From: JBCBKZ01 sp039026975
Lineage (GTDB): Bacteria > Bacteroidota > Bacteroidia > J057
NCBI GenBank assembly: GCA_039026975.1
Contig: JBCCLI010000393.1
Span: 1-6,170, forward strand
Length of the DNA stretch: 6,170 nt
Direction: 5' to 3'
Under the pieces are notes generated by a model. The model had not been told where the DNA came from. It was given only the letters and a program-made list of their open reading frames with translations, and did no database searches. Numbering within the stretch: the stretch's first letter is position 1; each line of letters opens with the position of its first letter. Shown one piece after another: positions 1-6,015 of the stretch. The translations under genes were made by a program, and so were the position numbers.

Positions 1-1380
1 CAGTTTTTCAGCGAGTCCATGATGATCACTATGCTGGGTTTTCTACTCTCCATTATCGTAGTTATTGTTGGGCTGCCTTATATTAAGGATTTGGGTTTTG
101 AGCATATCAGCCTGGATGCCAGTAGTGGGTACCTTTGGGGAATAGGAATTGGGGTTTGTCTTCTCACTGGAATAATAGCCGGAAGTTACCCAGCCCTATA
201 TCTTTCCTCTTTCCGACCTGTCAAGATTCTCTCAGGGACTAGGAAACATGGGAAAGGACCTGTGATTTTTCGGAAAATACTGGTAGTATTTCAGTTTGTC
301 ATTTCTGTGGGACTGATTGTAGGAACCTTGGTAGTCTTCCAACAGATCCAGTACGGCAAGGATAGGTCCGTAGGCTATAATCCTGATAACCTGATCTCCA
401 TTCAGGGAAGTGAACATATCAGTAGAAACTTTGGTGCGTTAAAACAAGCACTGCTAAGTACGGGAAAGATAGAAGCGGTAACCCGGACCTCAAGTCCTAT
501 GACGGAGGTCTACAATAAATGGAGTGACTTCTCATGGGAGGGAAAGGATCCTGAAGCTCGTATAGCCCTTGAAGTGTTGATGACCGGATGGGATTACGAG
601 AAGACAGCAGGGCTCACCTTCACGCAAGGGAGGCCATTCTCACAAGAATTTTCTACTGATTCTAATGCAGTCATTCTCAATGAAACTGCCTTAGGGATCA
701 TTGGCTATCAGGATCCCATCGGAAGAACCATCACATCAGGTGGAAGGGAGAAGATAATTGTGGGGGTAGTGGAAGATGTGCTGATGCAGAATCCTTTTGA
801 GTCGGTAGGCCCGGGGGTTATCATGTTCGTTCCTGATGTTGCCAATAATGTGCTGATCCGTGTAAAAGAAGGTGTGGACTTACAGCAGACGCTAACTTCC
901 ATGCAGCCTATATTTGAGACCTATAATCCGGCCTCTCCTTTTGCGTATAGCTTTGTAGATGAGGAGTTTAATAAGAAGTTCTCTATGGAGAATCAGGTGG
1001 GAAAGCTAGCAGGTATTTTCGCCCTTGTAGCCATCTTCCTTAGTACCTTGGGATTATTGGGCTTGGCTTCCTACCTGTCAGAGCGCCGCACAAAGGAAAT
1101 CGGTATTCGCAAAGTATTTGGTGCGTCGGTTATCTCTCTTTGGGGTATGCTTTCCAGGGATTTTGTGGCCTTGGTACTTGTGTCCAGCCTGATAGCTATG
1201 CCCTTAGCCTACTATGTAATGGATGGATGGCTTCAGCAGTTTGACTATCGGATAGAACTTATATGGTGGATTTTTACCGCAGCTGCTTTAGGCGCGCTAT
1301 CCATCACGCTAGTTACAGTTAGCTACCAAACGGTGAAAGCTGCTATGAGAACGCCCATACATGCACTAAAGAGAGAATAG
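1..1380 (+). CDS. ABC-type FtsX/MacB-like permease, C-terminal part (5' end outside window)
   Basis: Inner-membrane permease subunit of a MacB/FtsX-type ABC system; such proteins normally work with a separate ATPase on efflux, lipoprotein or envelope-stress tasks, and the substrate cannot be told here. The frame is open from base 1, so the first in-frame ATG at 19 is internal. The 459 visible residues match the second half of the roughly 800-residue Bacteroidota permeases with two FtsX domains. They hold the last two helices of FtsX domain 1 (about residues 11-28 and 43-64) followed by the signature SYPALYLSSFRP. Next come a helix starting the second half (about 91-113), a periplasmic MacB-type core domain (about 114-332), and FtsX domain 2 with three helices (about 333-356, 387-406, 421-443). 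The loop after the first of these carries ERRTKEIGIRKVFGAS (361-376), typical of the family. It ends normally in HALKRE. The stop codon lies inside a 21-bp tandem duplication. Family assignment is firm, substrate unknown. Confidence 0.93.
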   Translation, partial: QFFSESMMITMLGFLLSIIVVIVGLPYIKDLGFEHISLDASSGYLWGIGIGVCLLTGIIAGSYPALYLSSFRPVKILSGTRKHGKGPVIFRKILVVFQFVISVGLIVGTLVVFQQIQYGKDRSVGYNPDNLISIQGSEHISRNFGALKQALLSTGKIEAVTRTSSPMTEVYNKWSDFSWEGKDPEARIALEVLMTGWDYEKTAGLTFTQGRPFSQEFSTDSNAVILNETALGIIGYQDPIGRTITSGGREKIIVGVVEDVLMQNPFESVGPGVIMFVPDVANNVLIRVKEGVDLQQTLTSMQPIFETYNPASPFAYSFVDEEFNKKFSMENQVGKLAGIFALVAIFLSTLGLLGLASYLSERRTKEIGIRKVFGASVISLWGMLSRDFVALVLVSSLIAMPLAYYVMDGWLQQFDYRIELIWWIFTAAALGALSITLVTVSYQTVKAAMRTPIHALKRE

Positions 1381-1409
1381 GCTATTTGAAAGAGAGAATA
1401 GGCTATTTG
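1368..1409 (+). repeat. Perfect 21-bp tandem duplication across the permease stop codon
   Basis: Bases 1368-1388 are repeated exactly and without a spacer at 1389-1409. Each unit begins AAAGAGAGAATAG, which holds the last codons and the TAG stop, and ends GCTATTTG. The flanking bases on both sides differ, so there are exactly two copies. The first TAG is kept, so the protein is unchanged. It looks like a recent slippage or unequal-exchange duplication. Confidence 0.95.
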
Positions 1410-1703
1410 CGCGAATCAAAGAACTGTAGAGCATACCCAAATTTCCCAGTACCACTCTGTTCAGCTAGCGCTTAAACGGCTTGGCTAGGCTTTCCTATAG
1501 AGGTTCTTACCAGGGGAATACAGAGATTTGCCTTATGGATAGTTTCACTGTAGCATATATTTCGAATGGGCTACCCTGTCCCTCATGCCTGAATACCTAC
1601 TACTCCCGATTATTACCTTTTCCCGTATTTCTTGAATTACTTCAATAAGATTGGACATAATACCCTATAACTTTCAATTCATATTGTAGACATTACCTAA
1701 CTA
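1410..1703. other. Intergenic region between permease and YceI gene, no gene seen
   Basis: I find no convincing open frame, tRNA, strong terminator or mobile-element end in this stretch. Near its right end TTGAAT (1632-1637) and CATAAT (1656-1661) are 18 bases apart and resemble a sigma70-type promoter 42 bases before the YceI start. TAACTTTC (1668-1675) is one base off the Bacteroidota -7 consensus TAnnTTTG, but no TTG lies at the right distance upstream. A promoter for the YceI gene is expected here; which element serves is open. A 5-bp inverted repeat CTAGC/GCTAG (1465-1469, 1484-1488) is too weak to call a terminator. Confidence 0.6.
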
Positions 1704-2186
1704 ATGGCATCAGAACGTCTGAAAATTGAAGTAGTAGATTCAGCTATTTCATTTAGCCTTAAAAAACTTGGATTTCTCACAGTACAAGGAACCTTTTCCG
1801 GCTTAAGTGGTACCATACTTTTTGATGAAGATGAGGTAGAGAATAGTACATTTGAGGTGAGTGTCAGTACGCCAACCATTGATACTAAGAATGATAAGAG
1901 GGATGAACACTTACAGGGAGAAGATTTCTTCTCCGTAAAATACTTCCCTGCCATCACCTTTATCTCTACCTCTGTACGCCCTGAAAATGGCCATTATCTC
2001 GCTACTGGCAAGCTCACTTTACTTGATACCACAAAAGAGGTAAGTATACCTTTCACCCTTAAACATGGAGTATTTGAAGGGGATTTTACGCTTAAGCGAC
2101 TAGCGTACGGCCTGGGCAAGAAAATCCCCTCATTCTTTGTAGGAAATACAGTCAAAGTATCCATCCATTGTAAAACCCAGCGCTAA
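1704..2186 (+). CDS. YceI-family lipocalin-like protein, no signal peptide
   Basis: Member of the YceI family, an eight-stranded antiparallel beta-barrel; structurally studied members bind long polyisoprenoid molecules in the barrel. At 160 residues nearly the whole protein is the YceI domain. The pattern starts with SAISFSLKKLGFLTVQGTF (about 13-31). It continues with the family hallmark around residues 63-91, where KRDEHLQGEDFFSVKYFP matches the usual RDxHLxxxDFFdxxxyP, and with TFISTSV. TGKLTLLDTTKEVSIPFTL (101-119) matches the usual GxLTxxGxTKxVxxP strand pair. A stop codon (1698-1700) lies just upstream in frame, so ATG 1704 is the only reasonable start. Secreted YceI proteins are near 190 residues with a signal peptide; here there is none, so it is probably cytoplasmic. 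There is no Shine-Dalgarno sequence. Large gaps on both sides suggest a single-gene unit. The ligand is unknown; an isoprenoid is suggested by the family and by the carotenoid oxygenase downstream. Confidence 0.92.
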   Translation: MASERLKIEVVDSAISFSLKKLGFLTVQGTFSGLSGTILFDEDEVENSTFEVSVSTPTIDTKNDKRDEHLQGEDFFSVKYFPAITFISTSVRPENGHYLATGKLTLLDTTKEVSIPFTLKHGVFEGDFTLKRLAYGLGKKIPSFFVGNTVKVSIHCKTQR

Positions 2187-2336
2187 ATTTTACCCCTGAT
2201 GGATAGATATTTTAAGTGTAAGCCACCATCATGTTAAAGTCTTTTCAGGCTTTAGACTCAAGCGACCTCACAAAAGAGAATTATAGAAGTAGAAAAAATA
2301 TTTCTAAGGGTATAGCATAGGGGAGTGCTGGTGTAT

Positions 2337-2425
2337 AGCTACCCCTCACTTACTGCTTGGCAGGGAGCTAATCATTATCAGCTACATCAGCTATGAAACA
2401 GCTAGCTATTGCAGGAGCTAATCAT
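2337..2425. repeat. Cluster of seven AGCTA motifs with a 12-bp direct repeat
   Basis: AGCTA starts at 2337, 2366, 2380, 2389, 2400, 2404 and 2416. Every AGCT in this stretch is followed by A. Two of them lie in a perfect 12-bp direct repeat, GGAGCTAATCAT, at 2364-2375 and 2414-2425, exactly 50 bases apart; three others share CAGCTA at 2379, 2388 and 2399. By chance about one AGCT is expected per 256 bases. The role is unknown: it could be a multi-site operator for the downstream oxygenase-nhaA genes or a degenerate repeat. Confidence 0.6.
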
Positions 2426-2570
2426 AGAAATTCTCCCACTGGAAGAAACAGTAGAGAAAGGCCATACGTCTATTTTTGCGGAAATAGGAGAAGAGGGAGC
2501 ATATATGCCAGGTCTGTTCAGGATAAAAATAGATGAGAGACAGAGGGGAATGATAGGTCTTCACGGATAG
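2406..2570 (+). pseudogene. Start-less open frame, possible gene remnant
   Basis: From just after a TAG (2403-2405) a frame runs 54 codons to a TAG at 2568-2570. The conceptual peptide is LQELIIEILPLEETVEKG followed by HTSIFAEIGEEGAYMPGL and FRIKIDERQRGMIGLHG. Its mix of acidic, hydrophobic and glycine residues looks more like a real protein than a random frame. There is no ATG at its front; a TTG at 2409 could serve. An ATG at 2393 in another frame (MKQLAIAG...) would join it by one frameshift near 2405-2415, as expected of a decayed gene. I do not recognise the family. It may also be a chance open frame. Confidence 0.28.
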
Positions 2571-2606
2571 AAAATAACTTACTCAACACATTAACAATAA
2601 CAGCCC

Positions 2607-3980
2607 ATGAACACCCAAGAAAGAGTATTCAAGGACAACAGCCACTATGACAAGATTCCACTTTCTCCTATCAAGCAGGAGTATACCCACCTCAAACTAA
2701 AGGTAGAGGGAGAAATCCCTCCCATTTTGGATGGACTGTATGTGAGAAATGGCCCTAACCATGTAGACCATGTGCACTCACACCACCATTACTTTAGCGG
2801 GCATGGAATGGTTCACGGAGTGAGGATGAGAGAGGGGGAAGCCTTATGGTACAGAAACAGAGTAGTGAAAACAGGGGATGCGGTTAAGGTTCTGGATGTA
2901 GTTGATCCTGGTGGTCCTATTTCCCATAATATAGACGCCTCCCCTAATACCAATGTGGTCCTTTTTGCGGGGAAGCTATATGCTAGTATAGAGGCAGGTC
3001 CTAACCTGGTGGAACTAGACCCCTATTTAGAGACGGTTACAAGAAGTACCCTTAATGGAGCCTTGGAGTTTGGGTATACAGGACATCATAAAATTGATCC
3101 TGAAGACGGGGATGTACATGCAGTCATATATAATATGGCCTTGGGAGGGCAAGCCCTGTATGTAAGACTAGATCCGGAGGGAAAGCTGCTTAATCAGGTG
3201 AAAGTCCCCCTAACCGGTGCTACCCAAATCCATGATATGTCTATCACTAAACACTATGTGATCATATTTGATCTCAACGTAGTGTTTGATCCAACATTAG
3301 CAGAGCTCACCACGCTACCTATTACCTGGAGTGGAGAAAAACCCGGAAGGGTAGGGATTCTCCCCAAGAATGGGACCTCCGCTGACGTGAAGTGGTTTGA
3401 AGTAGATCCTTGCTATGTGTACCATCCCATGAATGCTTATGAAACGCCTGACGGAGAGGTAGTAATAGATGTAAGTAGGTATGAACGTGCTGCCCAAAAA
3501 GACTTATATGGCCCGCTAGGTGATACGGTTCCGACCATAGATAGGTGGACTTTCTCCCTACATGGAAATACGGCCAGAGGTAAGGAGGAGAGGATAGTAG
3601 ATCAGCCGCTAGACTTCCCCAAGATAAGCCCTTTTGTAGAAGGAAGAACTTACAGATACGGGTATGGAGCTATAGCTAGTTTAGAACCTATGTTTTACGG
3701 CTCTGTCAAAGTAGACCATCTAACGGGGAAAACGGAACATCAAGACTTTGGGGGGGGAAATGCAGGAGAATTCACCTTCATTCCTAGACCAGGAGCTACA
3801 GAAGAAGATGATGGCTGGCTGGTAGGCTATGTGTATCAACCTGATAAGGACCAGTCAAGATTAGTTATCCTAAATGGGCAGGACTTTTCTGGTGAACCCC
3901 AGGCAAGTATATGGATTCCTGGGTCATATGTACCTATTGGGACACATGGAGGGTGGTTCCCACATATGGGAGGACTGTAA
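2607..3980 (+). CDS. Carotenoid oxygenase (RPE65/CCD family)
   Basis: Non-heme Fe(II) dioxygenase of the carotenoid cleavage family, a seven-bladed beta-propeller that splits a double bond of carotenoids, apocarotenoids or stilbene-like compounds with O2. All four iron ligands can be placed: H160 in the TGHHK motif (usual TAHPK), H209 in QIHDMSIT, H273 in YHPMNAYE (usual FHxxNAFE), and H447 in THGGWFP close to the C-terminus. The second-shell acidic residues appear as E129 (SIEAG), D336 (LDFPKI, where Glu is usual) and E388 (GEFTFIP). The N-terminal IPPILDGLYVRNGP (37-50) is also characteristic. The 457-residue length is near that of bacterial members, and no signal peptide is seen. Odd points: eight histidines in residues 52-70, FSGHGMVHG replacing the usual FDGDGMVHG, and an eight-G run at 3750-3757. 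The start has no Shine-Dalgarno sequence. The antiporter gene starts 26 bases after the stop, so the two are probably co-transcribed. Substrate and cleavage position cannot be read from sequence. Confidence 0.95.
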   Translation: MNTQERVFKDNSHYDKIPLSPIKQEYTHLKLKVEGEIPPILDGLYVRNGPNHVDHVHSHHHYFSGHGMVHGVRMREGEALWYRNRVVKTGDAVKVLDVVDPGGPISHNIDASPNTNVVLFAGKLYASIEAGPNLVELDPYLETVTRSTLNGALEFGYTGHHKIDPEDGDVHAVIYNMALGGQALYVRLDPEGKLLNQVKVPLTGATQIHDMSITKHYVIIFDLNVVFDPTLAELTTLPITWSGEKPGRVGILPKNGTSADVKWFEVDPCYVYHPMNAYETPDGEVVIDVSRYERAAQKDLYGPLGDTVPTIDRWTFSLHGNTARGKEERIVDQPLDFPKISPFVEGRTYRYGYGAIASLEPMFYGSVKVDHLTGKTEHQDFGGGNAGEFTFIPRPGATEEDDGWLVGYVYQPDKDQSRLVILNGQDFSGEPQASIWIPGSYVPIGTHGGWFPHMGGL

Positions 3981-4006
3981 CGTACTTTTTAGAGCTGACA
4001 ATATTA

Positions 4007-5770
4007 ATGGCAAAGAAACCTAAGAAAATAGAGATCATTATTTATACAGATTTTGTCAGTACAAAGGCAAGGGCAGGCAGGGATATCGTAGACCGTGTGA
4101 TGGGATCTGTTGGGGAGGAAGTGGGATTTACCTATAAAGCTTGTCTTCCTAAGTCGGAAGATGAAGAAATATGGATGACAGCTAAAGCCTTATTAGCAGC
4201 CGAGAAGCAACATAAGTTTGAAGACTTACATCCTAAGCTGCTTGATGGAGACCGCCAAGTTTCTAAGGATACCCTTTATGAAGTTCTTGGGTCCATTGAT
4301 ATAGATATTGCTCAATTTCAAGCTGATTTCGAGTCTGAAAGCCTACTTCGTGAACTATCAGCCAATACGCAAGAGGCTGAAAAGAAGGGAGTAGATCTAT
4401 TCCCGGCACTCACCATTAATGGTAGACTATACCAGGGGGCTTTAGATGAATCTGCCTTATTGGAAGCCATTGAAAAGCGGGGAGGGTATAGGATGGAAAT
4501 AGCCATAGAGGAGTTCTTCAAGTGGGGGGCCTCCGCTGCTTTTGTACTCCTTATCGCTACCATTGCAGGCTTACTGTTTGTCAATCTGGGCTTTCATGAG
4601 ATATATGAGTATTTCCGTCATGCAGACTTCGGCTTTGTCTTTGGAGAATACAGCTACACCTTACCCCTGGAAATTTGGATTAATGACGCCCTTATGGCGT
4701 TATTTTTCCTGTTGATAGGCATAGAAATTAAGCGTGAAGTTCTCTATGGAGAATTATCAGATATGAAACGGGCTGCCATGCCAGTCATTGCAGCTATTGG
4801 AGGAATGCTGGTACCGGCTGTTATATATCTGGCAGTCAATGCCAATGGAGCTGGCGCTCATGGGTGGGGCGTTCCCATGGCTACGGATATTGCCTTTACG
4901 CTTGGCCTCATGGCACTCCTGGGTTCACGAGTGCCTATTTCCTTGAAGGTGTTTGTTTCCGCCCTGGCAGTGGCGGATGACTTAGGAGCCATAGTCGTGA
5001 TTGCCATTTTTTATGGGCATGGATTTCATCTTGAACCGTTTATGGCTGCGCTGATCACCCTATGTGTGATGGCGTTTTTAAGCTACAAGAAGGTATATAC
5101 CATTATGCCCTACTTACTATTAGGGATAGTCTTATGGTATTTCGTTTTTGAAAGTGGGATACATGCTACACTCGCTGGGGTGCTGACGGCTATTATTATC
5201 CCCTCCAGGCGTAGTGGAAACTTGGTGGGAGTGGCTACTCAGGCAGCGGTAGTATTTGATCATGAAATTGAATACGCAAAAAAACAGGAGGAGCATGTAG
5301 CTATTCGTCATGGGTCCATGAGATTGCTGCAGAATGCCTTTGAGCGACTGAGGGAGCCTAGCTATTACCTGGAGCATTCTCTAGAAAAATGGGTTAATTA
5401 CCTCATTCTCCCCCTGTTTGCTTTTTTTAATACAGGAATTCTACTAGGAGGATCTCAATTAAACTTACTGGAGCCTGTAAACATAGGGATCATATTAGCA
5501 CTTTGTGTCGGAAAACCTTTAGGAATATTTGGAGCTAGTTGGATAGCCTCAAAGACAGGCCTAGCACAGCTCTCTTCAGAAATATCCTGGGTACAAGTTT
5601 TGGGGGCAGGTTGCTTAGCCGGTGTTGGATTTACCATGTCCATAGTAGTAGCGAGTGCTGCTTTTAAGGGAGAAATCCTAGATGCTGCCAAGATTAGCAT
5701 TCTGGTGGCTTCCTTTATTTCTGCTGTAGTAGGCTTATTCATCTTATACAAAGCAAAAAAGCAAACATGA
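4007..5770 (+). CDS. nhaA: NhaA-type Na+/H+ antiporter with N-terminal CxxC-less thioredoxin-fold domain
   Basis: Electrogenic inner-membrane antiporter exchanging H+ for Na+ (or Li+). Residues 163-587 are a complete NhaA. They carry T293-D294 in ATDIAFTLG and the ion-binding pair D324-D325 in AVADDLGAI. H386 in GIHATLAGV and K503 in VGKPLGI correspond to H225 and K300 of the E. coli protein, as the two pairs above correspond to T132-D133 and D163-D164. A hydrophilic stretch of about 58 residues (399-457) is longer than in E. coli, as in some other NhaA branches. Residues 1-160 resemble a DsbA/Thioredoxin_4 domain: strand IEIIIYTDF, a helical insert, then DFESESLLREL and FPALTINGRLYQG with the cis-Pro. 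The CxxC place is V17-S-T-K20, so it is not a dithiol oxidoreductase; its only Cys is C46. With NhaA's N-terminus cytoplasmic and no signal peptide, the domain should be cytosolic. ATG 4007 is chosen because the ATG at 3911 would overlap the oxygenase gene and add 32 residues unlike the domain. Confidence 0.93.
   Translation: MAKKPKKIEIIIYTDFVSTKARAGRDIVDRVMGSVGEEVGFTYKACLPKSEDEEIWMTAKALLAAEKQHKFEDLHPKLLDGDRQVSKDTLYEVLGSIDIDIAQFQADFESESLLRELSANTQEAEKKGVDLFPALTINGRLYQGALDESALLEAIEKRGGYRMEIAIEEFFKWGASAAFVLLIATIAGLLFVNLGFHEIYEYFRHADFGFVFGEYSYTLPLEIWINDALMALFFLLIGIEIKREVLYGELSDMKRAAMPVIAAIGGMLVPAVIYLAVNANGAGAHGWGVPMATDIAFTLGLMALLGSRVPISLKVFVSALAVADDLGAIVVIAIFYGHGFHLEPFMAALITLCVMAFLSYKKVYTIMPYLLLGIVLWYFVFESGIHATLAGVLTAIIIPSRRSGNLVGVATQAAVVFDHEIEYAKKQEEHVAIRHGSMRLLQNAFERLREPSYYLEHSLEKWVNYLILPLFAFFNTGILLGGSQLNLLEPVNIGIILALCVGKPLGIFGASWIASKTGLAQLSSEISWVQVLGAGCLAGVGFTMSIVVASAAFKGEILDAAKISILVASFISAVVGLFILYKAKKQT
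4481..4495 (+). promoter_or_regulatory. Possible internal ribosome binding site and ATG at the NhaA domain boundary
   Basis: GGAGG at 4481-4485, within a longer GGGGAGGG, stands seven bases before an in-frame ATG at 4493. That Met is residue 163, directly before IAIEEFFKWGAS, where ordinary NhaA proteins begin. No gene start in this window has a Shine-Dalgarno sequence, so this one stands out. It may allow a separate 425-residue NhaA. Against it: the same bases encode Gly-Gly of the linker, and Bacteroidota ribosomes make little use of such sites. Confidence 0.35.
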
Positions 5771-6015
5771 ATATTTTTCTCAAATACAAGCTATTACCTA
5801 CCAATAGCCCATAGGATGGTGCAGCTGAAGAATAAATCTTTTATTAAAAATCTAAGAAATACATCATTACCAATTGCTAAATCCATAACTTTCCTCTTAC
5901 CTGACTTGCTAGTAGCGGGAATGGAGAAGCCTATTTTGCTTAACCTTAATATGGGAGGCAGTAGGCCTTCTTTACCCCAATACCTAATTACTTGTACTCC
6001 CATAAAAACCAACCT
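5771..6015. other. Intergenic region between nhaA and NDH-2 gene
   Basis: The stretch contains the hairpin at 5790-5808 and otherwise no recognised gene. TTG at 5906-5908 and TATTTTG at 5932-5938 are 23 bases apart, which loosely fits the Bacteroidota TTG/TAnnTTTG promoter but is one base short in the -7 box. If used it would place transcription start about 65 to 75 bases before the NDH-2 start. Open frames of 67 codons (+) and 72 codons (-) cover the region but have no familiar motifs. Confidence 0.5.
5790..5808 (+). terminator. Small hairpin after nhaA, terminator-like but without T-tract
   Basis: GCTATT (5790-5795) and AATAGC (5803-5808) form a perfect 6-bp stem with a seven-base loop, 19 bases after the nhaA stop. 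No run of T follows on the + strand, so it is not a canonical intrinsic terminator. It may mark the 3' end of the transcript or be accidental. Confidence 0.25.

Larger units (their letters stand above)
2187..2606. other. 420-bp intergenic region before the carotenoid oxygenase gene
   Basis: No intact gene is visible. The stretch holds three things listed separately or noted here: a cluster of AGCTA motifs, a coding-looking remnant without a start, and an exact match to the Bacteroidota -7 promoter consensus, TATTTTTG at 2471-2478. That box has no TTG at the required distance upstream and would leave a leader of about 120 bases, so I do not call it a promoter. A 29-codon frame from ATG 2231 has no support. 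No intrinsic terminator with a T-tract follows the YceI gene. Confidence 0.55.

Noticed and set aside
1465..1488. CTAGC/GCTAG inverted repeat as terminator of the permease gene
   Set aside because: Only five base pairs, a 14-base loop, and no T-tract.
1697..1957. 86-codon minus strand frame opposite the YceI gene
   Set aside because: Ser/Lys-rich composition typical of an antisense shadow; the YceI frame has clear family motifs.
2319..2346. AGGGG/CCCCT inverted repeat in the gap after the YceI gene
   Set aside because: Five base pairs with an 18-base loop is within chance and lacks a following T-tract.
2471..2478. TATTTTTG as a Bacteroidota -7 promoter box for the oxygenase gene
   Set aside because: The box matches the consensus, but no TTG element lies 17-23 bases upstream, and it sits inside the possible coding remnant.
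3911..4006. Longer start for the antiporter at ATG 3911, adding 32 residues
   Set aside because: It would overlap the last 70 bases of the well-supported oxygenase gene, and the added residues (MDSWVICTYWDTW...) are simply that gene read in another frame. ATG 4007 starts right before the first strand of the thioredoxin-like domain.
5455..5751. 98-codon minus strand frame opposite the 3' part of nhaA
   Set aside because: It lies wholly inside a gene with full family support and reads as an antisense shadow.
5794..6012. 72-codon minus strand frame in the nhaA-NDH-2 gap
   Set aside because: No recognisable family, no supported promoter, and it occupies the same bases as the equally unsupported + frame.
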